Below are positions 8,856-20,613 of a stretch of DNA of 64,000 nucleotides, piece by piece. A program made the position numbers and the translations under genes. Position 1 is the first letter of the stretch; every line of letters starts with the position of its first letter. This DNA comes from Dermatemys mawii (taxonomy: Eukaryota; Chordata; Testudines; Dermatemydidae), in contig ML677348.1 in the NCBI GenBank assembly GCA_007922305.1, positions 15,093,584-15,157,583 on the forward strand. Direction: 5' to 3'. Below the pieces are notes generated by a model. That model was not told the DNA's origin, searched no databases, and was given only the letters and a program-made list of their open reading frames with translations.

Positions 8856-10004
8856 AGTGCTCATGAACTTTACAAAAAGTAATATTTAAAGAATTGGTGG
8901 TCAATAGTGGTGGACCATAGTTTACTGAGCAGTACTAGAATAAAGTGACCTCTCATGGATGAACCAGTTTAAGAATTATATTATTTATTTGTCTTGGATT
9001 TGAAAATCATGAGTGACTTTCATTTCTCTCTGTAAATGAATAAAATGAAATATTTAGAGTTTAGTTGTAACAGCTGTGTGCAAAGAGTAAAATTAATTCT
9101 GTATCACTTGTTCTTTATCAGTAATCTTCCTCCTCCAAAAGCAAACTTTTTAAGAGATTAATATTAAAGAAATAGAATCTAATCCATTCAGGTTTCTAGT
9201 TAATTAACATTGTTCATTTTAACAATTGGTTTACCCATTTAAGAATCAAAACATAACACAAAATAATGAACTCTTTGTATTACTATTTCTTAGTATTAAA
9301 ACTAATTTTCTAGCAGAGGGTTTTTAAGTAATATTATGAGTACTTATTAAGCTGTGACTTTTAAGGTCCACTAATAAGCATCAATTCAATAATATTTCTG
9401 TTATTCTCATATGGGTGTTTTGTAAGATGGGGATCTGTTAAACAGCACTTGTGTGTCTGGAATTCTGCAGGTGGTTCTCATTTCAAACATGTTTTAAGAA
9501 ATTTTGTATACACATTTTTGGACCAATGAGTGTTCTTTTTTGTAAAAACTCATGTTCCTTTTTTTCTTATTTGAACTTATTGTGCATTTTATGTTCTATC
9601 TCTGGTTAGGTAGCCTTAGACTGGAAACTGTATTTCCAAACTGCTTGTGTTCTTTGAGAGAGAGGAACCCCACATTTAAAGAGAAAAAATCAGATAAAGT
9701 GTTTTCAGAGTGTTAATAATTATATGAAAATTAAAAATAAATATGAATTTGATAAATTTTTATTCTGATATTTATATAAAGAAGAAAATAGTGGGGGTTT
9801 TGATCTAATTCGACTAAGTTTTTTAAAGATTTTTTGTGAAAACATTTTGGGGGGAAAAAACTTGCAGTTCTGTTAATTTTTAAAAAAAATTACGGTAGTC
9901 TTAGGTACTATACCTGCCCCATGCCAATTATTGTGATTTTTTACAATCTCATTTTCTGATTTTTAAGGTTTTTTGGCCTGTTAACAATTTTCTGGGCCCA
10001 TACA
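8856..10004. other. AT-rich intergenic or distal 3' UTR sequence
   Basis: No open frame, splice signal or repeat that I recognise. The AATAAA at 9039-9044 could end RFXAP transcripts. Confidence 0.4.
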
Positions 10005-10309
10005 TAACATCTATACAGCGTCAGACCAGTGGTCCATCCAGCCCAGTATCCTGTCTTCTGACAGTGGCCAATGTCAGATGCTTCACAGGGGATGAACAGC
10101 ACAATTATCAAGTGCTCCATCTCCTGTTGTCCACTCCCAGCCTCTTGTAGTAAGAGGGTTAGGACGCTGAGAACGTGGAGTTGCATCCCTGGTCATCTTG
10201 AGTAATTCTCATTGATGGAACTTACCTGAATCTTTTTGAACAATTATAGTTTTGGTCTTCACAACATCCCCTGGCAATGAGTTGCACAAGTTGACGGTAT
10301 TGTGTGAAG

Positions 10310-10345
<36 letters not shown>

Positions 10346-10650
10346 CTGCTTCCTGATAACTTCACTGGGTGACCTCTGGTTCTTGTGTTATGAGGGGGTA
10401 AAAAAATGCTTTTTCTCCACACAATTCAGGATTTTATAGGTCTCTGTTATATACTCCCTCCCATCCCCCATAGTCTGTTCTTCAAGCTGAGAAGTCCCAG
10501 TATTTTAAATCTCTGCCTATGAAAGCTGTTCCATACTCCTAATCATTTTTGTTGCCCTTCTCTACCTTTTCCAATTCTAATATCTTTTTCTGAGATGGGG
10601 CAACCAGAAGAAACAGGTTTACAAAGAGTAGATCTGGAAATGGACTATAC
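10005..10650 (-). mobile_element. CR1 LINE 3' end (minus strand)
   Basis: Read on the minus strand, the sequence follows the end of CR1 ORF2 and its 3' UTR: a degenerate helix region (aagggcaacaaaaatgattagg), aaccagaggtcacccagtgaag, and then the tail block cattggccactgtcagaagacaggatactgggctggatggaccactggtctgac. The frame is broken. The short A-run of the element has expanded to 29 bases (T on the + strand, 10313-10341). Confidence 0.88.
10313..10341. repeat. poly-T tract (29 T)
   Basis: Uninterrupted run of T inside the CR1 fragment; length likely to vary between individuals or assemblies. Confidence 0.9.
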
Positions 10651-12599
10651 AAAGCGCTGTCAAATGCAAAAGTAGATTGAGAAATTTTTCTTTTAGTAAT
10701 AGTTAACATGACTGCTAAGTGTTATAATAATACATAATTATTGGAATTTGATTTGTTAATGGTGTGTCCAAAATGTCACTCAAAATACTCATTCTATCTA
10801 AATTATGTTTGTGAATGTTTCAATTGAAGGTCTGATTCAGCAAATCCTTCATGTTACACAGCTACCAGTAATTTTCAGTATTTGGATATTGTGAAGCTGA
10901 AGTCTTTAGAAAAGAGTGATATTCCTATCTGTTAAAAACTATCTGACATTAATTTACTAAGGTGAAGTGATAACTCAGGAACTAGTTTGCTGTTTGTGAT
11001 TTATTGAGCTTGTAAAGTATGTTAGAAGCCGTACAATTTAAAGATGACATAAAATTACTTCAGTTAGATTAGAAGAACTATGCTTCAAGAACTAGGTTGA
11101 TCGCACTCAGAACATGAAGAATAAAATGTATGGGATGAAAATAAAACATAAAAAAAGGAAAGCAAAATCAATCATGTTGGGACTAGCAACTTTTGAGAGG
11201 CTTGTTATCCTTATATTGATAACTTGTTGTTTTATTGTCTGTCCCAGTAGATAGACATAACAGCTGGTGATTAGATTTCACCCTTGACAGTACTGAGTAC
11301 TTTCACTCTGAGTACCCTTGACTCTTAACAAGGAAGCTATATTTTTCACATGCCTTCCTTAAACTCTGTGAGAGATTCTGGTATCTGAAAATTAGAATTT
11401 TGCATGCAGTGGTTGAACAGGCTACTTCTTTGCATAATAACTGATGTATACAAGACCACTTTGCAAGCGCATCACATAACACAAATCTCTATTATCCACC
11501 ATATTGTAAGCAGCATGGTCTTGGTCAAACAAGTTCATGGACTTTTAGTCCGAGTAACAGCTGTTAGAACACTCTCCTGGGATGGTGGAGACAGAGATTC
11601 AGATCCCTAGTTTGCCTGATTTGGAACAGAAATTTCAAGCCTGGTCTCCCATCCATATGCCCTAACCACTGGGCAATGGGATATTCCATTGTGGGTTTCT
11701 CTCAGTATCTTCTGTTGATGCTCTTCCACTTTTAATTAAATAATCATTGGAGTAGGCATTGGAACCTGGGTCTCCAGTGTTTGTGCCAACGATGGGGCTA
11801 TAGAGTCATTCTCTCAATATTTAAAGTTTTTTTTTAAAAAATATACAAAGCTCCTATTGGAGAGATTGAGCGCCCTACCCCAGAATATGATTTAGCTCAT
11901 TAGCCATGGCTCTTTTCTGAGAGGGAAGATCTGGGTTCAAGTGAATGCCCCAAAATGGGCCTAGTGGGGATTAGAACCCTGGTCTTCTACATTCTGACTG
12001 AGTTCTCTAACTATGAGATGATATACATAGTGGGGAGAGCGTGACGTGCCCAGCCTTCAAATGTATGCACCACTTAATCCAATGCACATAGAAATCTTTG
12101 CTACTCCTCCAAGTCAGGGACCAGCTAAAACCGCCACTCCTGCTCCACCAACAACTTACTCATGCTGTTAAAATGAAACCAGATTCACAACAGGTCATGT
12201 TGAGCTATGTCCAATCCCACTTCTTTTCTACGTTTGCATACAGTGACACTGGCTGATCATCATCCACAGAGATGCCATTATTTGATGCAATTTCCTAGAT
12301 CAAATGTTCTGCCACATGGCCTACTGAGCTCACAAACATCTGTTCAAAGTGTATAGTTACTGAGAGAAAGGCGTGACCTGGATACAGAGTATTGTTTATG
12401 CTACTGGATCTGTCACATTCATCTATGAGAGAAGATGATCAGGTTACTATTGCAGTTTTCAGTCTTCTCAGGCAAGGCACTCTGGTGCCTCCATAGGACC
12501 TGAAAGGGGCTGAGCCCTTGTAATGATCTAGTCCATTTATGTTAAACTTTCTACAGAGGCTTCCTATTTATCATGTTAGTTTTTCACATTAGCAGGCCA
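10651..12599. other. intergenic, no gene seen
   Basis: Mostly AT-rich. Around 11560-11830 there is text resembling old tRNA-like or MIR-like SINE debris (aagcctggtctcccatccatatgccctaaccactgggc), too decayed to name. No coding potential is seen. Confidence 0.4.
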
Positions 12600-13603
12600 G
12601 GTATTTGCCTGACCATAGCAGTAGTGAATGCAGGCAGTGCTCCAAGAAGATATTCTTTGAGCAGACACTGGATGACCTTTCATTCTGTTGGCCACAGTGA
12701 CGAACAGCTATGTAGGTTTGCAGAATGGCTTGGTCCATTCAATATAGAAGGCTAGAGCTTTTCTGACATCTAGAAAATGCAGCTGATGCTCCTCCAACTT
12801 ACGGGGCTTTGGAAAAAAGATGGGCAGATAACTCTCCTGGCCCATGGGTGTGGACGCAGTTGGACGTTGTCCTTGTAAAAGACTGTATAGATAAATAAGT
12901 CTGTAGTAAGTGCCCTAATCTCAGAGACCTTGCAGGCCAAAGTTACTGTGATGTCATCTTCCAAGAAAGGAGAGAATAGGAAGCCAGTGGCTCGTAAGGG
13001 TATGTGCCATGAGCTGAGATAACACTAGATATAGGTCCCATGGAGGGACTGGGTTCTTGACGTGTGGATAGAGGTGCTCAAGGCCATTGAGGAACTTGGC
13101 AGTTATGCCATGGGCAAAAACCAACTTGCCCTCTAGTGGCAGATGGAAAGCCAAATAGCAGCCAAATGGCCCTTAATGGATGACGAGGACAGGCCTTAGA
13201 GCCTGAGGTGCAGAAGGTAGTCCAGGATTAACTGCCGCGAAGCCTGCTTGGGCGAATACCTTTATTGGAGGACCAGTGCATAAAACATCTCCCCTTGGTC
13301 ATGTAGATCTATCTAGTGGAGGGCTTTCTGCTGCCCAGCAAGACTTGCCGGACTTAGGCTGAGCACTCCTGCTCCTTCGCATTTAGCCATGCAGCAGCCA
13401 AGCCATCAGGTGCAATGCTGCCAGGTTCGGGTGGAGGAGAGCGCCGTGGCTTTGTGACAAAAAATCCAGCCAGAGCGGTAGCTGAAATGGAGCCATCACA
13501 AAGAGGTTTGGCAGCATGCCAGACCAGTGCTGGCGTGGCCAAGCTGGCACTATGAAGATCACCTTTGCTTTGTCCTGCTTAATCTTCATGAGGCCTCTCT
13601 GAG

Positions 13604-14081
13604 TCAATGGAACCGGGCGGAAAGGCATACATTAGAGCCTCTAACCACGGGAGCAGAAAAGCATCCGATAGTGAGCCTGTCAGACCTCTGAAAGGAGTAA
13701 AAGACATGACATTTCCTGTTGTCTATGGAGGCAAACAGGTCCATCCAAGGAGTACTCCACCTATGCAAGATGATGCTGACCACCTCCAGATGGAGAGGCC
13801 ACTTACAGCAAGATGAGAAAGTCCTGCTGAAGTGATCCACCAAAGCATTCCTGGCCCCGGGGAGGTGCGTGGCTATGTGATGGAAGTCATATTACACACA
13901 CACACAAGTCCCAAAGCCCAAGAGCTGCCTGGCAAAGGGCAGATGACCTGGCTCCATCTTGCTTGTTGATATAGAAGCGAGCCGCTGTATTGTCTGTCAG
14001 GACCTGGCCCATCTGGTTTTTCAGGTGCGGTAGGAAGGCATGGCAGGCTAAGTGGACTGCTTTGAGCTCCCCGTCAAGCAC
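13604..14081 (-). pseudogene. DIRS RNase H remnant
   Basis: Two minus-strand pieces. 13887-14081 reads ELKAVHLACHAFL and VLTDNTAARFYINKQDGARS, the RNase H core with an Asp/Asn-rich strand. 13604-13843 carries VDHFSRTF and RKCHVFYSF, the downstream stretch typical of DIRS pol. A frameshift separates them. Confidence 0.7.
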
Positions 14082-14252
14082 CTAATGGTCCGAGGTCAGC
14101 CACAACCAGGCTGAACTGAAGGGGGGTAGATGGCCGAGAAAAAAGCAGGGGAGTGGATCCTGCCCAGTGGCTGGGGCGCCATCAAAATGCCTGGTTCTGG
14201 CTGCCTTGATCTCGAGGGGGCAAAGGAGTGGGAAGATGAAAGGTGCTGTCAC

Positions 14253-14672
14253 TTAAACCTCTTGTCTTTCTCCTTTTGTGTAGGTGCTGGACCGGGGGAC
14301 ACACCATGACCTTGACGGAGGCGGCGGCTGGAATGGCTTTCTAGCCTGTTGAGGGGTGTGCAGGTCCAAGGACTGGAGGGTGGCATGGGAGTCTTTAAAG
14401 CTGGGGAGCCATGCATCGGTCAGTTCTGAGAAGAGCTCTGCTCCCTCAGACGGGAGATCCTGGAGGGTAGTTTGTATCTCTTGGGACAGCCCGGAGGACT
14501 GTAACCAGGAGCTGTGCCTCATGACCACTGCAGAAGCAACCACCCTGGCCACCAAGTCCGTAGTGTCCCAGGCCATATGGAGGGCACCTCTCGCCACTGC
14601 TTTGCCCTCAGCCACTAAAGTGGCAAACTCCTGGGCTTGGTATTGTGGAAGGCCCTCCAGTGGATATTCCAC
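14253..14672 (-). pseudogene. DIRS gag C-terminal remnant
   Basis: This 139-codon open piece aligns with the gag tail of the 26-32 kb element: shared pattern SWLQSSGLSQEIQTTLQDLP, ELFSELTDAWLPSFKDS and a Pro/Arg-rich end. The start is lost to a frameshift. Confidence 0.7.
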
Positions 14673-15160
14673 TTCTTCTGGGTTCTAGGGCGAAAGTTCT
14701 TGCTGATCCTGCACTTGACTTTTCTGTATGTTTCCCCCAGACACTTCAAACAGCTGTCGTAGGAGGGTCACTAATGGTCATCGGCCGGGTACACGATGAA
14801 CATGGCTTAAAGCCTGGCAAATGGGGCATGCCCCGCTCCGCAGCAAAGTCCCAGCTGAGACTCTAATTACTAAAACTAACTACAAAGGAGACAGAATAAT
14901 GGGCTGAAAGAACTGTTAGTGTTCTTGCAATGCAAGACCAGGCACTCAAACCAGCCATCACGGACGGTAAGAAGGAACTGAGAGAGCATAGTGCCGGCAC
15001 TGCCTGATATACCGAGGAATGAGCACTGCACTCAAGGGGGCACCACAGCCAGCCCTACAGCTACTGCTATGGCAAAAGTCTCTGACGACTGTGCACATGG
15101 GCGTGCACACACCTAGAATGGAATCGACATAAGCAAGCACTTGAAGAACCAGATTCCAGT

Positions 15161-15421
15161 GGGACTGTGTGTGGAAGATTTACTCATCTGATGAATGTTT
15201 TCTAAGGGGCGTGCTCCTGTGCTTGTAGTGAATGGGAGCAGGATTGGGCCTGAGACCGTTATCAAGCCACACAGAAAAATGCAAGCCAAAAAACTGTCCT
15301 CCGTTTGGAAGTAACTTTATTAACAGCAAGCACACGACATGTATGATCACTATTACACCAGGATAATTCTAGCCAAAGAAATGAAAGTTTGATTTAAAAA
15401 GTGTGTTGTTCAAACATCAGA
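15161..15421. other. no recognisable feature
   Basis: Short spacer between the DIRS remnant and the next MITE; nothing identifiable. Confidence 0.4.
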
Positions 15422-15724
15422 CTAAGGGTTGGTCTACACTAGGGGGAGGGGTCGACTGAAGATACGCAACTTCAGCTACGTGAATAACGTAGCTGAAGTC
15501 GACGTATCTTCAGCCAACTTACCTGCTGTCCCTCATGGCAGCGGCGGGTGGCAGCGCACTCCTCCATCGCCTCCAGCTTGCGCCTCGCAGCGAGCTGGAG
15601 TTCAGGAGTCGATGGGGCGCTGCTGGCGATTGATTTGTCGTGTCTTAATGAGATGCAATAAATCGATCGCCAGAAGATCGATTGCTACCTGCCGAACCGG
15701 CGGGTAGTGAAGACCCACCCTTAG
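15422..15724. mobile_element. TIR MITE, TCTACACTA family
   Basis: It starts CTAAGGGTTGGTCTACACTA; the reverse of its end is CTAAGGGTGGGTCTTCACTA. An internal palindrome lies at about 15456-15510 (gaagatacgcaacttcagctacg and its complement). No frame of interest. The target duplication is not clear. Confidence 0.7.
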
Positions 15725-15989
15725 TAAATTGTTTTCAGGCAGCCCCAGTTACCCTTGACAGGCCAAAAGATTTGGAAAAGCTACTTAACCATATAGCAAG
15801 TGTACTGCTGTTCTCAGTAGGACAACAAGGCCTGGTTTGCCAGTTGGAGGCCTTAAAGTGGCTCTGAACTCCTGGCTCATGAAGGCTACCACTTCCGTGA
15901 TGAGTCACTCTGAAGAGGCAAGGGTACAAGTGGCACTATCCATGCACTAATCTGCACTGGCACGTTTTTGGAATGTCTGAGAATGACAA

Positions 15990-16265
15990 AGGGTATGTCT
16001 ACACTGCAAAGAAACCCCTGCAACAGTGTGCCTCAGAGCCTGGGTCAACTTACTTGGGACACAGGGCTCATGCTACTGGGCTAAACCTAGCATAGTAGAC
16101 GTTCCCATGTGGCTTAGAGCCTAGACTCTGAAAGCCAGATAGGGAGGGTCCCACGCTCAAGCACAAGTGGGAATGTCTACACTGCTATTTTTAGCCATGC
16201 AGCACAAGCCCCATGAGCTCTGAGACTTGCTGCTACAGGTTTATTTTGGCAGCGTAGACTACCCT
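15990..16265. mobile_element. TIR MITE related by terminal sequence
   Basis: The termini are AGGGTATGTCTACACTGC and, on the reverse strand, AGGGTAGTCTACGCTGCC. Internal GTCTACACTGC repeats are present. Non-coding. Confidence 0.65.
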
Positions 16266-16508
16266 AACTCTCTTTTACCTGAACGATGAAGAAGTTTTGC
16301 TCAGGCTGTGATAGTGGGAGAAAGAAAGGGCAGAAATCAACCAGAGAGAAACTTATGTATTTTACTCTTGTATATTTAGGCTTGGCAGAATTTGTTGTTT
16401 TAGAAATAATTTTGACAGATAATGATGTTTAATTTTAAGCATTTTTTTCAATTTTTATTTAAACTTTCACAATTGCACAAAATTATGGGCTTTAAGCATT
16501 TTTAAATT

Positions 16509-16543
<35 letters not shown>

Positions 16544-17689
16544 GGAGGTCAGACAGTAATTATTTAATAACAGCAGACACTGAGATCCAAAAAAATTAAA
16601 GCTTTCTAACCACCAGAACATACATTTTCAACATCACATATGAAAATATATAAAGTAAATAACCTCTCATAGGTTCTTGAACTGCATTTTTCTTACTTCA
16701 CCTATCTGTAAATTTTGGTTATTATAGATAGATATTTTCCCCACTGGTTTGTGTGTGTACTGTGAAATTGATGTTTACTGACATTCGCCAATAAAAATCT
16801 AATCCTTCCAAGCCTTTGTATATTCATATATTCCATTTGGTACCAGTTTTTCCCTCAACTACAGCGTGATAACGAATACATACCAATAAACAGCAGAAAA
16901 ACCTCTCAAATCCATAGTTTGGCCCCTCACATGCATACATCTTTGGAGGATTAGAGCCTTCATTATTATACACACTTTAGAATCCACACAGAAAGGGTTC
17001 ATCTCCCCACTTATCAGCAAAATTTAAATAGCAGAGGCAGTTATGTAGTGAGATCTTGAATTCCTAACAAAGAGTGAGTGTTACAAAATATGCTGTGGTA
17101 CATTTATTTGTATTTTTAGAAAGAATTATCAATAATTAAAACAGAACTAAAATTGCCAAAATAAATGAAGAAAATGTAGTGATGAGTTATCCTTGCTCTT
17201 TGTTAAGTTTGTTCCCGTGCTCACTATGGTGCAGTGTCTCATAGGCATGTGTGAATTAATGAGTTTCTCCCACACATTGTAATAGAAACATTTTGATACA
17301 GATGACATGATAATATATTTGAAAGTGCAAGGGGTTAGGATTAATCAAATGTCCATGGATTTCAATTTATGATGAATTATGTATTTAAAATTAACTGGTT
17401 GGTCTAGTTTTCCTGTGCTATTATTATGCATGGCCATTTTAGGACTAACTCAGAATACAAAATAGCAGTATACATGTGTAACAAAAAAAAACCCGTAAGA
17501 CTGCACATCAGAGAAAAGTTCACAATTAGCTGGCCGCATTCGCACTGGCAATGATGGACGTGGAACTGACTCCAAGGGACGCTGTGTGTAATTTAAAGCA
17601 GAATTAAGCAACCCAACCTCAAAATGCTTATTAACCAAGATGGCAACCCCATGCTCTGGCTGTCCTTAAGCCTCTCTGAGTGCGAGAAG
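16266..17689. other. AT-rich intergenic, nothing recognised
   Basis: Long AT-rich stretch without open frames of note or identifiable repeat. Confidence 0.45.
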
Positions 17690-17826
17690 CTGGGACTGAC
17701 GGGATAGATCACTCACTAATTGCCCTCTTTTGTTCATTCCCTCTGAAGCATCTGGCATTGACCACTGTCGGAAGACAGGATACTGGACCACTGGTCTGAT
17801 CCAGAATGGCCATTCTTTTGTTCTAA
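17690..17826 (+). mobile_element. CR1 LINE 3' tail fragment
   Basis: tctggcattgaccactgtcggaagacaggatactggaccactggtctgatccagaatggcc is the conserved CR1 3' end, in plus orientation. Confidence 0.85.
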
Positions 17827-20259
17827 CCCAGGGAATCAATTTAAGGAGGAAGTATTTGATCTAATTCACACAGGCAGCTGTTTGTAAAATAAAAGCTATA
17901 TGTTGTCTTGTGCAGCTGCTCTGGGGCAAAGTGGGTGTTTGACAGGAGTATTAGCTGACCTCTACTAAACTCAGCCTCTCCTCCTTGCAGAGGTGCTCAA
18001 AGGAATGGGCTCTGTGAGTGGTTTTCCTGGGAGTTGAATGCTATTAAGAAGATAGCCTACACCAGCAGTCATGGCATTATGCTGAAGCCCCCAAGCTGGG
18101 GAGTATTTTTTTGATCATGTGACCTTCTTTTTGATTTCTTGTTATAAGAGTTATTTATGCCTTAAGAAACTGTGACTCAGGGTTTTTTTTTCTTGTCGAG
18201 TCATTCCAGCATCTTACTAGGTGAAAGAGGGTTCAGAGATTCTCTTCTCTATCCAGGAGCCAGGCAGAACACTGCCTGACACAACTCCCTAACAGTGTGG
18301 GGGCAGCTGGCCCAGTCCATAACCCCAGATATGGGACTAGGGTTAGGCCCTTTTGCCCCGGGCACACACTTAGATAGAAGAATAGGGAGGCATGCATCTT
18401 TGCGCCTTTCTGCACTAGGTAAGTACACTGTCCGGCATGCTCCCTACCATCACACCTTTCCTTGGTGCAATGGGGCATTCTGCTCATGCGCTACATCTCC
18501 ACTCTCCCCGCTCCCTCAGTGATGCAGAATTTAGTCCTAAGAACTTTACAAAGCTGCAGCCCTGCATGGACCCTTCTCAGCTCTTTCACTACAGCTCCCA
18601 ATTGCACCTGCAGACTGTTCTGACTAACTGCCTGTCCCAACTCAAAGCAGGAGACACCCAGGATAAAACCAGCTTCCCGGGTAATGGCACAATCTGTATT
18701 ATAGGCAACGTGTCTCAGGTTTGAAAATGACACTTTAATGGGTGTTCTATTCTGAGTTTACGCCATTGCTCCCCAACCTTTATTTACCACGTCTCCTTCT
18801 AGTTTTCCTGGACTCAGTAATGAGAGAGAGAGATTAATATGAAGGATGAAATGCTTGTCTATGGTTTGAGTTTATCACAAAATGCCCTACACTGCTAGGG
18901 ATAATATCACATATTACATTTCAAGTGGTCTAGAGATCTCCCCCCAGATAAAATTAAAGTGTTCTTAAAGTTGCATATGTACGAGGAAAAAGTCCCTAAT
19001 GAGCCAAGAACACTGGCTTTCCCCTTGAACTCCATTCCAAGAACAGGTAAATTCAGCCACACTTCTTTATTAATGATTCTATTCAGCCAAAAGAAAGAGA
19101 TGCAGTTTCTCCCGTAGTATTCATTATAAATCTAAGGGACTCTCCATCTTGTTAAGCATGAAGTGGTGAGTGATGCGTCCTGATTCTCTTAGCTTTGCAA
19201 GCAGATAATAATGCTGTCAGCCATGAAAGAGCAGGGTCAGATGAGACAAAGCTAGACACAGATGCCTCTCCCTCCATTGTGAAGTTGAGGGGGCCTACTG
19301 ATGTTCATGCTTCAGTGCCACAAGGTTTGGAGTAAAAGTTGTCTTTCCTTAGCAGAGCTCTCCTGTGATAATGTTGCAACCACCATCTTGGTTACCACCA
19401 GGGACGAACCTGCAGAGCTAATGTGTGGGCCACTTCATTACAGTTTGACTTGAAGGACTATAGTCCTGTCTGAACACCTATTGGACTCACTGAAAGACTT
19501 ACTGATTTTGGTGGGTGTTGGACTGGGCTCCTGGTTCCCTAGCTGGCAGCTGTGTCACACTCATATCCTCTGTGGAGCAGGGACAACAGGATCTTGGGCC
19601 CTAAGGGGAATGAGGTTGTCTGCCCCTTTATTCCAGCCGTAACTATTGCACTGCAAGGCCTTCTGTGCTCTTGTTTAACAGGAAACCGCCTAACTCTCTC
19701 CACAAACACACACACTGACCACTTCTGGACACACTACATACCTGCCCCTGTGACGTTGGATAAATGGGGATTGAGGGTGGGACAAAGAAGAAGGGGCCAA
19801 CTGATGGCGATATATTAATACTGGTATTTCTGAAGTAATGGCAGCAATTAAGCTACCAGCAACCCACAACAATTTTCTTGCACAGACTTTTTAATAGGAA
19901 AATAAGTGGTCTGAGCACCATGATGAATGTTCTTTGTGCCACCAGCAGCTCAAATCTCATAACTCTCTCTTGATACATTGCACTTCACTGTAGGAACCTT
20001 AAACATGGTTTGAATTGTTGATGCCCAGAAGCTTTAAAAAAAAGAAACATTAAAAAAACCTATCTTCGCTAAGTAGCTTTCCTTCTAAGTGGCTTTTAAA
20101 TCTCTTTGGCAGCCTATCTACAAAGCTGGAGTATTTATGAGTTCATTTAAAGGTTTTTAACTGTAATACTAGCTGACAGCTTCGTGAAGACCTTTGAACA
20201 GAAAATATCACCATTTACAATGGGGAAACATTGCAGTGAAATACAGAATTACCTTGCCA
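17827..20259. other. intergenic, no gene seen
   Basis: Only short open frames without homology that I recognise. No splice-flanked conserved block is visible. Confidence 0.4.
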
Positions 20260-20530
20260 TAAGTTACGGGAAATTTATGCCCAGTTTCAGACAACATGGA
20301 CCTGGCATTCAGAAGAGCCGAGCACCCAGCTAAAGTCAATGAGGGCTGCAGACTCTGAGACCCTTTGAAATTCAGGCCCAAGGGACCAGATTCTCAAATA
20401 TGTTTAGGGCCTTAGCTCCCATTGAAATCAATGGTAGTAAGCATCAAAGTATCTTTAAGGAGCTGGTGTTAGGTGGCTGAAGCTGGGCACTGCAAATCAG
20501 TGGCTGCTTTTGTAAAATTTAGCCTGAGTG
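20260..20530. repeat. ancient interspersed repeat (old LINE/SINE debris)
   Basis: Blocks such as ctcccattgaaatcaatggtag and gaccagattctcaaatatgtttagggcc resemble a common decayed amniote repeat. The class cannot be settled by eye. Confidence 0.35.
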
Positions 20531-20595
20531 GAATGGAGGGTTTAGCCATGTCTGCTGTGAGTGCTTTAAAAGCTGATGAAATCTCTTAGCAAGGC

Positions 20596-20613
20596 GGGGG
20601 GGGGGGGGGGGGG
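20596..20613. repeat. poly-G tract (18 G)
   Basis: Uninterrupted G run; prone to length error. Confidence 0.9.

Larger units (their letters stand above)
12600..15160 (-). mobile_element. DIRS retrotransposon copy 1, internally deleted
   Basis: On the minus strand, in element order: terminal repeat (about 15155-14950), gag remnant (about 14880-14250), RNase H remnant (about 14080-13600) and tyrosine recombinase remnant (about 13200-12650). The reverse transcriptase is missing: gag runs into RNase H within about 170 bp. The recombinase 3' end and distal terminal repeat are absent at the low-coordinate side. Blocks match the fuller copy at 26058-32168, for example LTDNTAARFYINKQ, VKNPVPPWDLYLVLSQLM and VSEIRALTTD. 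Many frameshifts mark it as old. Confidence 0.82.
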